Both the position numbers and the translations under genes were made by a program. Positions 10,404-22,595 of a DNA stretch of 64,000 nt are shown piece after piece. The stretch comes from Sorghum bicolor. Lineage: Eukaryota; Streptophyta; Magnoliopsida; Poales; Poaceae. The notes below the pieces were generated by a model, which was not told the origin of the DNA, made no database searches, and was given only the letters and a program-made list of their open reading frames with translations. The stretch is taken from contig NC_012878.2 in assembly GCF_000003195.3 (NCBI RefSeq), forward strand, positions 21,342,771-21,406,770. Direction: 5' to 3'. The number at the start of each line of letters is the position of its first letter. The stretch's first letter is position 1.

Positions 10404-11936
10404 CACGCGGGCATTTTCGAGCCGGCAGAAGGGACAAAGAAGATCCCACTCGACCCCAACGGCTCCAACAGCAAGGTGCTGACGATCAGCGCCGACCTCG
10501 ACCCCAAATAGAAAGTCGTGCTCGTCGACTTTCTCCGTGCAAACGCTGACATGTTTGCATGGAGTCCCTCGGACATGCCAGGCATACCGAGGGAAGTCGC
10601 CGAGCACTCCTTGGAAATTCGAGCCGGTTCCAAGCCAGTGAAACAATGGTTGCGTCACTTCGACGAAGAGAAACGCAAGATCATTGGCGAGGAGATCCAC
10701 AAGCTTTTGACGGCTGGATTCATCAAGGAGGTTCATCATCCTGACTAGTTAGCAAATCCTGTACTAGTTAAGAAAAAGAATGGGAAAATGAGCATGTGTG
10801 TCGATTATACGAGTTTAAATAAAGCATGTACGAAAGTTCCTTTCCCATTACCACGTATCGATCAAATTGTTGATTCTACTGCGAGATGTGAAACCCTTTC
10901 TTTCCTTGATGCATATTCTGGTTACCATCAAATAAAAATGAAAGAGTCTGACCAGCTCGCGACATCTTTCATCACGCCTTTTGGGATGTATTGTTATGTA
11001 ACCATGCCGTTCGGGCTTCGAAACGCGGGAGCCACATATCAGCGCTGCATGCTCCACGTGTTTGGCAAGCACATAGGGTCGACAGTCGAGGCCTACGTCG
11101 ATGACATCGTCATCAAGTCAAAGCAACGGGGAGACCTGATTCAGGACCTCGAGATCGCTTTCAGTTGCTTACGCGCCAACAAGATAAAGCTCAATCCCGA
11201 GAAGTGTGTCTTTGGTGTCCCCCGAGGCATGCTCCTGGGATACATAGTCTCCCAATGCGGCATCGAGGCCAATCCCGAGAAAGTCTCGGCCATCACGAGA
11301 ATGGGGCCAATCCGAGACGTCAAGGGAGTGCAAAAGGTCACGGGATGTTTGGCGGCACTAAGTCGTTTTATCTCGAGGTTGGGAGAAAAGGCATTGCCAC
11401 TGTATCGGCTCTTGAAAAAAGCCGAGCGTTTCTCTTGGACCCCCGAAGCTGAGGAAGCCCTCGATAACTTGAAGAAAACACTGACCTCTGCCCCGGTCCT
11501 GGTCCCACCCCGACCCGCAGAACCCCTGCTTCTGTACGTTGCCTCGACGACCTAGGTCGTCAGCGCGGCAGTAGTGGTCGAGAGGCAGGAGGAGGGGCAC
11601 GCGCTACCAGTCCAGAGGGCGGTTTATTTCATCAGCGAGGTGCTCTCGGAGACCAAGGCACGGTACCGGCAGATCCAGAAGCTAATCTACGTCGTGATCC
11701 TCGCCCGACGCAAGCTGCAACATTACTTCCTCGGCCACCCTATCTCAGTGGTCTCATCCTTCCCCTTGGGTCAGATCATCCAGAGTCGGGAGGCCACGGG
11801 AAGAATCGCTAAGTGGTCGGTCGAGCTCATGAGTGAGACCCTCACTTATGCGCCCCATAAAGCTATCAAGTCACAAGCCCTGGTGGATTTCGTCATGGAA
11901 TGGACAGACTCCCAGCTCCCCACGACTCAAGTTTAG
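10404..11936 (+). pseudogene. Reverse transcriptase and RNase H of T
   Basis: One frame from 10404 with stops at 10509, 10746, 11553 and 11934. The RT shows VKKKNGKMSMCVDYTSLNKAC, FLDAYSGYHQI, MPFGLRNAGATYQR and the intact catalytic YVDD (11094-11105). The connection and RNase H part follows (FSWTPEAEEALDNLKK..., LLLYVASTT, VYFISEVLSETKARY). The stops at 10746 (TAG for the Trp of HPDW) and 11553 (TAG for Gln) are single transitions. Copies DNA from the element RNA in intact relatives. Confidence 0.92.
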
Positions 11937-12488
11937 GCAGAGCTGTGGACGATATATTTCGACGGGTCTCTCATGAAGGCGGGAGCTGGGGCGAGCCTGC
12001 TATTCATCTCACCCCTAGGCGTTCAGATGAGGTATGTCATCAGGATTCATTTTGCCGCATCCAACAACGTCGCAGAGTATGAGGCCCTTGTCAATGGTCT
12101 GAAGATCGCCATCGAGCTAGGAGTCCGACGCCTCGACGTTCAAGGCGACTCCTAGCTCGTCATCGACCAATTGATGTAGGCCTCGAACTGCCACGACCCG
12201 AAAATGGAGGCATACTGCAAGGAGGTCCGTCGACTCGAGGATAAGTTCCACGGCCTCGAGCTCGTCCACATCGCCCGACGCTACAACGAGGCGGCCGAGG
12301 AACTCGCTAAGATCGCATCGACTCGAGGCACAGTCCCACCTGACGCATTCTCGAGGGATCTACACAAGCCATCCGTCGACTTGGGCTTGGGGGCTGGTAT
12401 CGAAGCCACCCCCACCCAGCAAACCGACACCATCGAAGCGCTGCTAGTGGCAGTCGAGGTAATGGAGGTGGAACAGTGGCCCAGTTGA
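11937..12488 (+). pseudogene. Second (archaeal-type) RNase H domain of T
   Basis: Reads WTIYFDGSL, AGASLLFISPLG, ASNNVAEYEALVNGL and ELGVRRLDVQGDS. Stops at 12153 and 12177 replace residues in the conserved GDSQLVIDQ-like segment, and a further stop lies at 12486. An additional RNase H after the RT-linked one is the hallmark of the Tat lineage and is thought to supplement removal of RNA during reverse transcription. Confidence 0.9.
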
Positions 12489-13221
12489 CCGTTCGACTGG
12501 CGCACGTCGTTCCTCGACTGCCTAATTCACTGCGAGCTACCAGAAGATCGATCCGAGGCTCGCCGTATCGCTCGACGGGCCAAATCATATGTAATCTACG
12601 GCGAAGGCAACAAGCTATACCGACGAAGCCCGACAGGGATCTTGCAGCGTTGCATCACCATAGAAGAAGGCCGAAAACTCCTCGAGGATCTACACTCGGG
12701 GGCTTGTGGCCACCATGCCGCTCCGCAGACCCTCGTAGGAACGCTTTTCGACAAGGCTTCTACTGGCCAACGGCCGTAGCTGACGCTATCGAGCTCGTGT
12801 GCTCGTGCCATGGGTGCCAATTCTACGCCAAGCAGACGCATCTGCCCGCCCACGCTCTCCAGATGATCCCCATCACGTGGCCGTTTGCGGTGTGGGGGCT
12901 CGACTTAGTTGGACCTCTACAGAAGGCAGCAGGGGGGTACACCCATTTGTTGGTAGCCATCGACAAATTCTCTAAATGAATCGAGGCTCGACCCATCACA
13001 AACATCCGCTCTGAGCAAGCCGTCCTTTTCTTCACTGACATCATCCACCAGTTCGGGATTCCCAACATCATCATCACTGACAATGACACTCAGTTCACCT
13101 TCAAAAAGTTCTTGGACTTCTGCGATAGGCATCACATCCGTGTGAACTGGTCTGCAGTGGCCCACCCTCGAACTAACGGCCAGGTCGAGCGTGCCAACGA
13201 CATGATTTTGAAGAAAATGCT
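12489..13221 (+). pseudogene. Integrase of T, C-terminally truncated
   Basis: The zinc-binding region (DLHSGACGHHA...CSCHGC) is split by a frameshift near 12740. The catalytic core follows with Asp 12902-12904 (GLDLVGP), Asp 13079-13081 (ITDND) and Glu 13187-13189 (NGQVERAND), so the D-D-35-E spacing is right. TGA at 12977 replaces the Trp usual after FSK. After KKML the sequence switches abruptly into a second copy of RNase H at 13222. The C-terminal domain is therefore missing. Confidence 0.9.
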
Positions 13222-13613
13222 GACCTCGATAATTTGAAGAAAACGCTGACCTCTGCCCCGGTCCTGGTCCCACCCCATCCTGCAGAACCTCTGCTTCTGT
13301 ACGTTGCCTCAACGACCCAGGTCGTCAGCGCGGCGGTGGTGGTCGAGAGGCAGGAGGGGGCATGCGCTGCCAGTCCAGAGGCCAGTCTATTTTGTCAGCG
13401 AGGTGCTCTCGGAGACCAAGGCACGGTACCCGCAGATCCAGAAGCTAATCTACGCCGTGATCCTCGCCCGACGCAAGCTGCAACATTACTTCCTCGGCCA
13501 CCCTATCACAGTGGTCTCGTCCTTCCCCTTGGGTGAGATCATCCAGAGTCGGGAGGCCACGGGAAGAATCGCTAAGTGGCCGGTCGAGCTCATGAGTGAG
13601 ACCCTCACTTATC
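13222..13613 (+). repeat. Displaced duplicate of the RT-RNase H segment
   Basis: These 392 bp match 11460-11852 closely (about 94-95 percent by eye). The junction lies in the shared CTCGATAA run. The copy keeps CAG where the upstream copy has the TAG stop at 11553, and it has its own frame changes. At its other end it joins directly to the 3' end of the antisense gene. It looks like a template switch or recombination with a related element rather than a late local duplication. Confidence 0.88.
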
Positions 13614-14066
13614 CACCTCAAGATCTTCAAGAGCCTTCTTCTTGGCCTCCTCTACGGTGCTCCAGGCAATCTCGCCATTCACGCACTCCACCTTCATCCT
13701 TTGGAAGGTTTCTCGGGTGGAGGCAAGTTCAGTCTTGAGGAGGCCCTTCTCCTTGTCCAGGTTAGCGACAGCGTTCTTGTAAGACAAGGCCTCCTCCCAG
13801 GCCTTGGATGCGACTTCCTCGACCATCATGGCCTGCTCCCTCAACAGCGTGGCCTCCTCCACCGCCTTCCTCGAGGCCTCCCGAGCTTCTGACAGAGCGG
13901 CCTCCCTCTCCTTCTTCTCCTCCTCGAGCGCCAACAGCTCCTTATAAGCCTTGAGGAGCTTCTCCTGCGATTCCAGGAGTTGATCCTTGAGGAGAGGGAG
14001 TTGCTCCCAGCCACCCCTTGTTGCATGGATGAAGCTCGATTTGATGCGGGAAGTCTCTTTCAGGTC

Positions 14067-14141
14067 CTGCGAGCCAGCGATTGGCTAGTTAGAACACAAA
14101 ACCATACGTTCTATAAGGATTAAGGCCCGAAAAACACTTAC
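14067..14141 (-). other. Intron 4 of the antisense gene (75 bp)
   Basis: Donor GTAAGTG at 14141-14135 and acceptor GCAG ending at 14067. Splicing joins ...GPAYF to DLKETSR without changing frame. Confidence 0.72.
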
Positions 14142-15301
14142 AAAGTAGGCCGGTCCGAGCCCGTTGTTAACAATGTCGGACAGGAGCCCCACCGTATGCT
14201 TCATCCAGAGGCGAAGCTCCTCGACGTGCTCCCACTTTTTGGCCTCCTTCTGGTCGTCTAAGAAAATGTTAGGTTCGAACGGATCGGTGGAAGCCTGGAT
14301 GCGGATCCGGTTGGGGCACCAGTTCTCCATCTCCTGGTCGGCGCGCGCCTTGACACCTCAGATGAGCTCCTCGACGGTCTCGAGCGACCCATCGTGGTGC
14401 AGGAACAAGTCGACGAGGGAGGGGAACCGCAAGTCGTCATCCACCGTCTTCCAGGTCCCGGTCTCGCTGCTGCCACCGCCGCCCGACGTCCCGACCTCGT
14501 CTTCCTCGGCGGGGATGCGGTCCTCCCATGATCGACGCTCCCGAAGGAATCCCGGAGCAATCCCGTCCATGCCGTAGATCGTACCCTTGATCTCGGACTG
14601 TGGGTCGACCGGGGTGCGCATCATACAGGCGAGCGCCACCACGCCGTCCGCCCGCCCCGACTCTGCTGGGATCGAAGCAGGCGCCCCTGGATGGAGCCAC
14701 GCCGGGGTCGGAGGACCGTAACCTGGCAGACTCTCCTCCCTATTTCCAGGATCTTGCGGTGCTAGTGGCACTGGTTGGGGTGGACTGTGAGAGGGAGGCT
14801 GGAGCAGTTCCTCTAACTGCTGGCCCCTCTGCTGCTGCTGCTGCTCCTGGAGCTCCTGCAGCTCCTGTTGACGGTCTTGCTCCAACAGCTCCTCGAGCTA
14901 GGGACCTGCTGGTGACTGCCCTTCCTCTCCTTCTTTCTTCTGCAGCCACTGCTCCTCCTGCGGCTGTTGCCGCGTCTCCTACTTGCGCTCCTCCCCCTCC
15001 TTCTTCCTCTGCTCCTCGACGGAGCGAAGCCCGGCAGGCCAGGGCGTCCGCTTCGCGACGGGGGAGGTCTCAACCTCCTCGTCCATAGGACGGGCGTCCT
15101 TCGAAGACCCGTCGCCGCCGGACCCATCACTTATAGTGATAGGATCCCCCTCGACCCCAGATCGGGGAGGCTCGGGGGCTCCCTCCTGCTCTTGGGGGTG
15201 AGGTGCCTCGACCCGCTTCGGCGATGGTGGGACGGACTCACCCACCAGGGGACGGGGCGGGGCGCTCTCGGCACCAGTCGGCGGTCGAGGGTCGGAGGAG
15301 C

Positions 15302-15388
15302 CTATAAAACACACGAAATCAGAGGTCAGTCATCACGATGATCGACGTAAGAACAACAAAACTCCCATGACGGGAATGAGCCGCTAAC
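15302..15388 (-). other. Intron 3 of the antisense gene (87 bp)
   Basis: Donor CAG|GTTAGC at 15388 and acceptor TTTTATAG ending at 15302, preceded by a T-rich tract. Confidence 0.62.
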
Positions 15389-15465
15389 CTGAATCTTTGG
15401 AGGCCGCTCCCACTTTAAGCCTTTTGGCCATCGAGGGCTGGGCCTACTCGAGCGTCCGCTTCAAC

Positions 15466-15556
15466 CTGAAGAGAGAAGAACGGGCATGAGAGTGGCTGTT
15501 ACACGAGAAAACGCAAAGACATAGGAAGATGAGAATCATAGCGTCAAAGACCTTAC
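15466..15556 (-). other. Intron 2 of the antisense gene (91 bp)
   Basis: Donor GTAAGG at 15556 and acceptor CTCTCTTCAG ending at 15466, with a T-rich body typical of grass introns. Confidence 0.68.
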
Positions 15557-16245
15557 CCCACAGGAAGAACGGCCCGCCTGCCGGTACCTCGACCGGGAGG
15601 CCTCGAACCGCCCCGCGTCGAGGCTCCCGGCCCCTCACGAACGGGCGCGGGCCTCGGCTCGGCATCTCTTGCCTGGCGGGCGCTAGGGCTAGCGCTCCTG
15701 CGGCTTGTTTCCCCCTTGCCGGAGGCCGCGGCATGGCCACGGGTCAACGGCCCCATCGCCTGGGGCTTAGCCCGGTCGCCCGCCTTTGGCGCAGGGGGAG
15801 GTTGGGGGCGCGGGACGGACTGACATTGCGCAGGCGCGGGAGGGGTATCTGCACGAGGACGGCGTGGAGACGAGTCCCTCTGTTGCCTCTCCAGAGACCC
15901 GCTTGGCTCCCCCTTTGGGGCTCCCGTCCGCGGGGCGTCGACGTCGGTCCGAGGCGGACCCTCGAGGATCCTGTCAAGACGGGACGCCATCCCCTCAGAG
16001 TCGTCGCTGTCGTCGTCATCATCGCCGCCGTCGTCCTCATCAGGGGACTCTTCCTCAGGCTCCCCCCTCTGTCTGGACTTCGATCGGCGTGTCTCCAGTG
16101 CTTGGCGCTCGAGATTCTTCTTCTTCTCATTCTTCTTTTTTAAGTCCATTGCAGACTTCTACTTTTCCGCGGACTCTCGCCGCTTATCACGATCGACCTC
16201 GTCCTCCTTTACCGGGGGCTTGGAAGATTGAACATCGATTGAACC

Positions 16246-16322
16246 CTGCGCGAGTGGAGACAAGTTTCAAGAAGGATCGAAGAAAATCCGGAATCGAAAC
16301 CAAAAGTGAGGGAAGAACTTAC
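16246..16322 (-). other. Intron 1 of the antisense gene (77 bp)
   Basis: Donor CTG|GTAAGTTC at 16322 and acceptor GCGCAG ending at 16246. Both sites are close to plant consensus. Confidence 0.68.
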
Positions 16323-17294
16323 CAGGTCGATCGACCCCTTGACAGGCCTCATAGGGAAGCCGTCGACATGCTCCGGCTGGAAGTCGCCATCGACGGTAGC
16401 CCTGACTCGGGCCGCGACCTCATCGTCCGCTGGAGCCTCGTTAGACATCCGGCAAGCCTCGAGATCCCGAGACGAAACGCCGGGACCCATCTCATCCATC
16501 CTCAACGGCCGAGACATCAACGGGAGAACCCTCCGATGATGGATGGCCGAGAGGACGAGAGCGGCTGTCAGACATTCCTCGCGCAGCTTCTTCAAGGCGT
16601 CGAGGAGGGGGTCGAGCCGCGATTGGTGGACTTGGACGACGCCGTACGTCCAGTGGGCCGGGCGCTCCGAGATCAAACGGCCGGTGTAGGCAGGAAGGAG
16701 ATCGTCGTCATTCCGTAAGTAGAACCACTAGGAGTCCCATCGGGCGTGGTTCGATGTCAATCCCACCGGGATGTACTCGCGCGGCCTCTCCGTTTTGCCA
16801 GTCTTCAGCACCAGGTTGAGGCACCCAGCCCGTATAGGTTTTCTCACACCTGTGGTTCTAGTGGGGGCGTTGAAGAGCTAGCCCCGGTACAGATGGAGCC
16901 ACAGATCCCAATGGGGCATCATCCCCAGATAGCCCTCACACACTGTGGCAAAGACCACCACGGTGGTGATGGCGTTCGGCGAGAAGTGCTAGAGCTCCAC
17001 CCCATAGTGGTGGCAGAGCGCCCGCATGAAACGGCTCAGAGGAGAGCCCAGGCCATGGCGGTGGAACTTTGCGAAGGAGACCACGTAGCTCGTGGGCGGC
17101 CGTGGCTCCCGGTGGTCTGCTGCCGGCGTAATCCACTCCGGCCGCGACGATGAAGTGCGGGGGCGCAGGAGCCCCTCCCTCTCGAGCTCCAGCAGCCGGC
17201 GCTAAATCATCAACGACGGGCGCCAGTCATTGGCGGCGACGAGTCTCACAGGCATTCTCTGGTGGGAGGAGGGCGACCTCACTACTGCTCGAGG

Positions 17295-17299
17295 GTGCG
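17295..17299. repeat. Target site duplication of the LARD, left copy (GTGCG)
   Basis: GTGCG precedes the LTR at 17300 and recurs at 31713-31717, directly after the other LTR. Confidence 0.97.
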
Positions 17300-17745
17300 T
17301 GTCACGGAACCGTCCAAATTATAAGAGCACAAGTACAAAAACAATCGCCGAAGTGATTAATTTATCATACTTGAGCCCATATAATTCCGGTAGTCCATCA
17401 AAATCACGAGGGATTTCAAACCAACCAACATACAAGCCAAGATCGTAGTGATTCAACATAACAAGTCACATGTTACATGCATTTCACAAGTAGTTCAAAT
17501 ATATCGGAGTTCGATAAGGTTATTACAACTCAGGTTTGCAAATAGCGGAAGCAAAGTAATTTGAAACCAATATCACTTTTATTTCAAATACATGCCAGTA
17601 CCATGGTCCATTCCAACAAAAGCATCATAGATGAGGTAAGTAGAAAGGATCATGCCCATGATCTTACTCCTTCCCTATAGCAGGAGTCATCCAAATCTTG
17701 CAGTAGCTATGATACATCACAACCTGCAACAAGTGGGAATAAACC

Positions 17746-17767
17746 CTGAGTACGAGAATGTACTCAG
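17746..17767. repeat. Hairpin in the LARD LTR (8-bp stem, 6-nt loop)
   Basis: CTGAGTAC (17746-17753) and GTACTCAG (17760-17767) form a perfect inverted repeat about 450 bp from the 3' end of the LTR in element orientation. The copy in the other LTR is at 26883-26904. Confidence 0.8.
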
Positions 17768-20712
17768 CTAGACTTACCCGTCATAAACCAGAAATAAGTG
17801 ACACCAAGGAGTATGCAAGGCTGATATATAAGTGGAGCTTGTTGGACAACATTTTGCATAAAAAGCTTAAGTATAAATAGTCAAACCTTTCTTATTTAGC
17901 ATCCATTTAATTCTCATTAACCTATTAACTAGATTAGCACCTGTACTAAGCAATCACTTGATTAATATCAATCAATAATAACCATATCAGGTTTATTAAG
18001 GCCGTGATCATCATCATCATCATAGAACCATTAAGTTATTTAGTGAATGCTACGTCTGCCGCTGCTCTGTCAAGTTCTCACTATCCGGGAGAGACGGCGA
18101 TTCGAATCGATTCCTATCCAGCTGGAGGGGTATTCCTAGCACTCACCCAAGCATCCCCCGTCGGAGAGCCAACAGGTCACCTTTGGTACGACTCAGGAAT
18201 CGCGGTTCCGATCAGCGCCGCACTCCCAGGGCTACCACTCTGCCAGGGAGGTCAGGAATTTTAACTCACCTGCCTTTGGACTTACGCCAATGGTCCCCCG
18301 CACACCACACTTCCTCCGGTAGTGCGCACTTTATACTTGCCGGTCTTCCGGCCTGAGTCATACTACTAGGCTTCGCGGTCGGAACGAGTTATCCGGCCAA
18401 CTAAGTGTTAGGCATGCGTTCAACATGACAAGAGGACGTACAACGATCGGTCCTTAATTGACACAGACGGGGATAGATCCACACCCAAGACCTCCATGCC
18501 TTGTTGTTTCACTATCATCATCCCGCCCGGTCTCCTTTCATATTATTAACACATGGTTCTTTTCCACGATAGCAAATATAGTCAACCGTGATCTGGAATC
18601 CACCTATATCCTGCAGGTGACAGGAAATCACCTGGCTTCTACCGAGCTAAGCATGGCTAAGCAGAGACGTGATCCTAACTAATTAGGATTCAGGTTATAT
18701 ATATACTGGACAAGGAAGGGTATATATATGCAGCAAGGGTTTCATCCAACTCCTATACTTAATGCAACAATACATATATAACAAATATATACTCATTCAC
18801 TTTCAAAAAGTAGGAGGCTTATAATGCTCCGGGGCTTGCCTGGAATGTGACACCGAGTCAGATTTGTTAGCTTGCTCCGTCTTGGTGACATCTAAGATCA
18901 TAACACTTGCTTAATCATCCATCTTCGGGATGATCCACCATCACGTCCTTCACGTGGTTCATCTAGCGTACCTAGATGACATGCAAGATGCAAGTGCATG
19001 AACACATGTTTCACCGGGTCTCAAGTAAATTAACTTGGCCATTACCAAAGACATGAGTCATACATAGCAATATACCAAGCAACAGCAATACATGGAATGT
19101 ACCATTTTTAGGACTGTTAACAACAGCTGAGAAAATAAATCATAACTGGAGTTACACAACTCCAAAGGACATGAATTAAGACATTCTGGAAAGCTTAAGA
19201 AATTATCTGCATTTTATATTTAGACATCAAAGCATGATTCTCAACCTAAACTGGTCGAAATTATAAAGTTCCAGAATCTGTCCCTGACAAACAGAGAGCA
19301 GCCATTTCTGGAATCCAACTTTGAACAGACATAACTCACAAACCACAAGGCCAAATACTACCAAATTTTAACAGCAGCCAGATAGTTGAATTATCTACAA
19401 CTTTGCTATAAACAATATTCCCAGAAAACACCATTTACATATTGTAATCCAAACAGTTCCACAAACTGTCCAGAAACAATCAATTGCAAACAATTAATTA
19501 TTAACTTATGTTTCAAACATGCATTTGAGCAAAACCATTGTTACCAACAGTTTGCACATATCTAAAGAACACCAGAAAATATAGTGGTCATTACCAAATA
19601 AATTTATTTAATGCATTTCTTAATTTATTTGTATAATAAGGTGAATTAAAGAACATATAACAAAAGTGCTCAATAAATTCCACCAAAATTACAGTAGCTT
19701 CTAAACACTATCCATAGCCCACTGTATCAATTTCACTGCATTTGAATAAGCATAGCAACATCTATGAAAAAGACAAATTGCTATTGCAATTAACCATGTG
19801 AGAATAAGATAAATGCACAAATCATATTTTCTTCAAACACATGGCCATATCATACATAAACATGATACCATAATATCATAGGATTGTATTGGAACAACAT
19901 TTTCCATTTTTACATTTTTATTTATAATTATAAACCATTTATCAAGATCCATAAAGACATCTCTGTCCAAAATATGGACAGAATCTATCATGTCACATTA
20001 AACAGCCATAACTTGAGTTTCATATGCCCATAAATTATGGTTATGTACTTTCTAGAAAGCTTACTAAATTGTGAACAACTTTGTTATTAACATATAGAGC
20101 TGAATCTAGCACTAACAAGGTCTTACATAACAAACAATGCATCCCTGTCTGGGTTTAGACAGAAAATGAAACAGTAATTTAAACCACTATAACTAGACAT
20201 ATGCTTAACCAAAAATTATGCTATTTAGCTTGATGGAAAGCTTATGAAAAGTACTACAACTCATATATTTTCATCCAGGCATGATTCACAACCAAACTGA
20301 GTCAAACAATATAAACATGCAGATCCACTCAGAATAGGAGCAAAGCAACACAGGGAATTTGTTATTTTTATAAATGTTAATCTGTCATTCCTAAATTCAT
20401 GCAAATTTTACCAGACATGAAACATCATATGAGAAGCTTGTCACAATATTTTCACATTTATTTGAGCAATAATACAGTGGTTATGAAAAAGACAAATATA
20501 ATAAGCAATTAAAACCGAACTACATAAATCTATTTTTACTGCTAAAACTGCAAACTGAACCATGTCATATTATAGATCTACTGCATGGAGAATTTCACAA
20601 GGATTCCAAAAAGTCTACATTTGCTATTTTACGACTTTTCTACGAATTTCTATGCATTTACAAAGTTCATCCAGAAATCTGTAAAAACAAAGGAAAAAGG
20701 AAAACAGATCTT

Positions 20713-21444
20713 TCACCGGGGACCCTGGACTTTCCACGAATCACGCAACCGACCACAAACACTATTCATATGAGTCATGAGTTCTGCAGAACACCCCCTG
20801 GCTTTTGTCAAATTTGTCCCCGTGGTCCTTGGTCGCGAGGAAAACAGAGGAGCTCGCCGGAGCTCCCTGTTCCGGCCGGCTGAGGCCTCGTCGGCGGCGA
20901 TGGATGGGTGGGGAAGAACCAGGCGTGTCTTGCGAACTCGCTGAGCCACCCACCTCGGCTCAAGACGGTCCATGGCGGCCTGGCCACGGAAGCAGGTGGC
21001 GGCCACCGCGGTGGCGCCCGCACGGCGGCGCTTCGGCAGCGGATTTGGACAGCGAAAACGAGCACCGTGTGCATGAGATGGAGGCGAAGCCGATGGTGGT
21101 GCTTGCTGGGAGCAAGAAAGGCGCAGAGCCGCGAGAATGCGGACGACGTCGAGCTCGGCCCGCCGGCCATGGTGGCTCCGCTCTGGAGTGGTCATAGGGC
21201 GAGGGGGAGAGCGAGTCGGGGGTGGAGAGGGATGAGGAAGGCGCTGGGGTGCTTCTCCACTTCGAGAACCGGGCGTGGGGGGCTCTGGGCGAGCAGCAGA
21301 GGAGGAGGAGGCTTCAACTCGCGCATGGATGCCACGCACCCGCGACGTGTCCACCCGTTGAGGCATTCCACCGAGCAGGTGTCGGGCAACGATGTGGTCA
21401 GCGTGGGAAGCGATTTGGGCCGGATCTGGACCGAATTTGGACAT
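20713..21444 (-). other. GC-rich block with a 243-codon open frame in the LARD LTR
   Basis: An uninterrupted 243-codon minus-strand frame rich in R, P, S and A runs through the block; the other LTR repeats it at 29850-30581. I recognise no domain. Overlapping frames on both strands are also open, as expected from GC-rich DNA. It could be promoter or leader, or a captured exon. I do not call it a gene. Confidence 0.4.
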
Positions 21445-22577
21445 GGACCAGAAACGAAGTTTTCTCTACTCTTGACACTCTCCAACTTTGATTAAGGTGC
21501 CATGGTCATTAGAGTTGCAGATTAGAAGATAATTTGATGCCAACCTTTGAGTGTCAAAGAATTGATAAAGATTAGCAAAACTCAAAATTAATGACCAAAA
21601 CGAAGTCAAACTGGTGTCATCTTTTGGTATGCTCTAGCCCACAATATGTACTCCAACTTTTATTTTGGGACCCAAGCAAGTTGTTCATAAGAATTAGGAG
21701 AACGCGGGATGCCAACATGACGAACTGAAATTCCACACTTAGAAATCCGAAATGCTGGAATTTACAGCAGATTCGAACTTGTGCCTATTATTTGACAGGA
21801 TTATAAGATGATTCAGACTTGGGCACTTTAACAAAGTTTGTAGCATAAAAACTATACTACAACCTTTATTAAAGGACTTTGTACTGTTTCTGTCTGGTTA
21901 GTAAGATACAAAGCTCCCAACTAGGATACCCGAAACTGAGCACCTTGAGGACTTAGCCAAATTTCTGGGGTTCCAAAACAGCACTGCATTGAATCTTGTG
22001 AGCTCAATTTGACTAAGATAGGTACCAAACTAGCTCTTGACCATTAAATAAAGTTTGTTCTACAGAAGCAAAACTACAACTTTTATTTAAGGTCAAACCT
22101 CATAACTGGTACCAAAGTCAAACTTTCACTTTGGTCAAAGTATCAACTTGATAAAGCTCAAACTAGGGTTTAGAGCAAATAAAGCATTTTCTTGGCACAA
22201 GCTCAACATGAACCCTTCATAACTTTTGTTGTAGAGTTCATCTAGAGTCATTTGGTCAAGATTGCAAGATTAGGTTGGTAACCTAAGGTTCCGTTCACTT
22301 GATAAGGTCCTTCCAACAAGCATGTAACTTATCCTTTCATTTGACCTTTTGAATCCAAACTCCATGAAACTTTTTGAGTGATCAACCTAGGTAGAGATGG
22401 AGATGATACACATGAAAGAAGCACCATCAACAACCACAAGCTTTATTATGTAGGATCATCAAGCACTCACTCGTCGCAACATCAAAGTATGTTTCATACT
22501 ATCATATATGAACAATTGATGCTTATGCTCATGAAACGTGAGTGCCAAAATGCAAGACAAACACCTGAGGTGTTACA

Positions 22578-22595
22578 GCCCTCCCTCCTTAAAAA
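22578..22595 (-). other. Polypurine tract of the LARD
   Basis: On the minus strand TTTTTAAGGAGGGAGGGC abuts the LTR start. It primes plus-strand DNA synthesis. Confidence 0.88.

Larger units (their letters stand above)
13605..17299 (-). pseudogene. Antisense gene of T (Transposase_28-type), five exons
   Basis: Reading leftwards, exon 1 (17299-16323) has the 'putative gypsy type transposon' fold of PF04195, with LLRPRTSSSRPEWI, GSPLSRFMRALCHHYGVEL, HFSPNAITTVVVFATVCEGYLG and WFYLRNDD. Exons 2 to 4 (16245-15557, 15465-15389, 15301-14142) are low-complexity: an acidic D/E run, then P/S/R-rich and Q-rich stretches. Exon 5 (14066-13605) is a strong coiled coil. Four GT-AG introns of 77, 91, 87 and 75 bp join these with frame kept where I checked (exon 4 to exon 5 joins in phase 0). 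Remaining stops are mostly TAG at Gln positions. Start unclear: the 5' end is cut by the LARD, and an in-frame ATG near 17213 is followed by a stop. Function unknown. Confidence 0.78.
17300..22577 (-). repeat. 3' LTR of the LARD (5278 bp)
   Basis: In element orientation it starts TGTAACACCTCAGG (at 22577) and ends CCGTGACA (at 17300). It matches 26437-31712 base for base over most of its length. By eye I find about eight substitutions, mostly transitions, and one 2-bp indel near 21950. A GC-rich block (20710-21480) stands out in AT-rich DNA. It contains (CAT)n near 18008-18024. Confidence 0.96.

Noticed and set aside
18004..18264. 86-codon plus-strand frame repeated at 27141-27401
   Set aside because: It begins in a CAT repeat, has no domain and is repeated only because both LTRs contain it; the element is transcribed from the other strand.
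20713..21444. Genuine host gene in the LARD LTR
   Set aside because: Several frames on both strands are open in the same GC-rich block, no domain is recognised, and it is duplicated only because it lies in the LTR.
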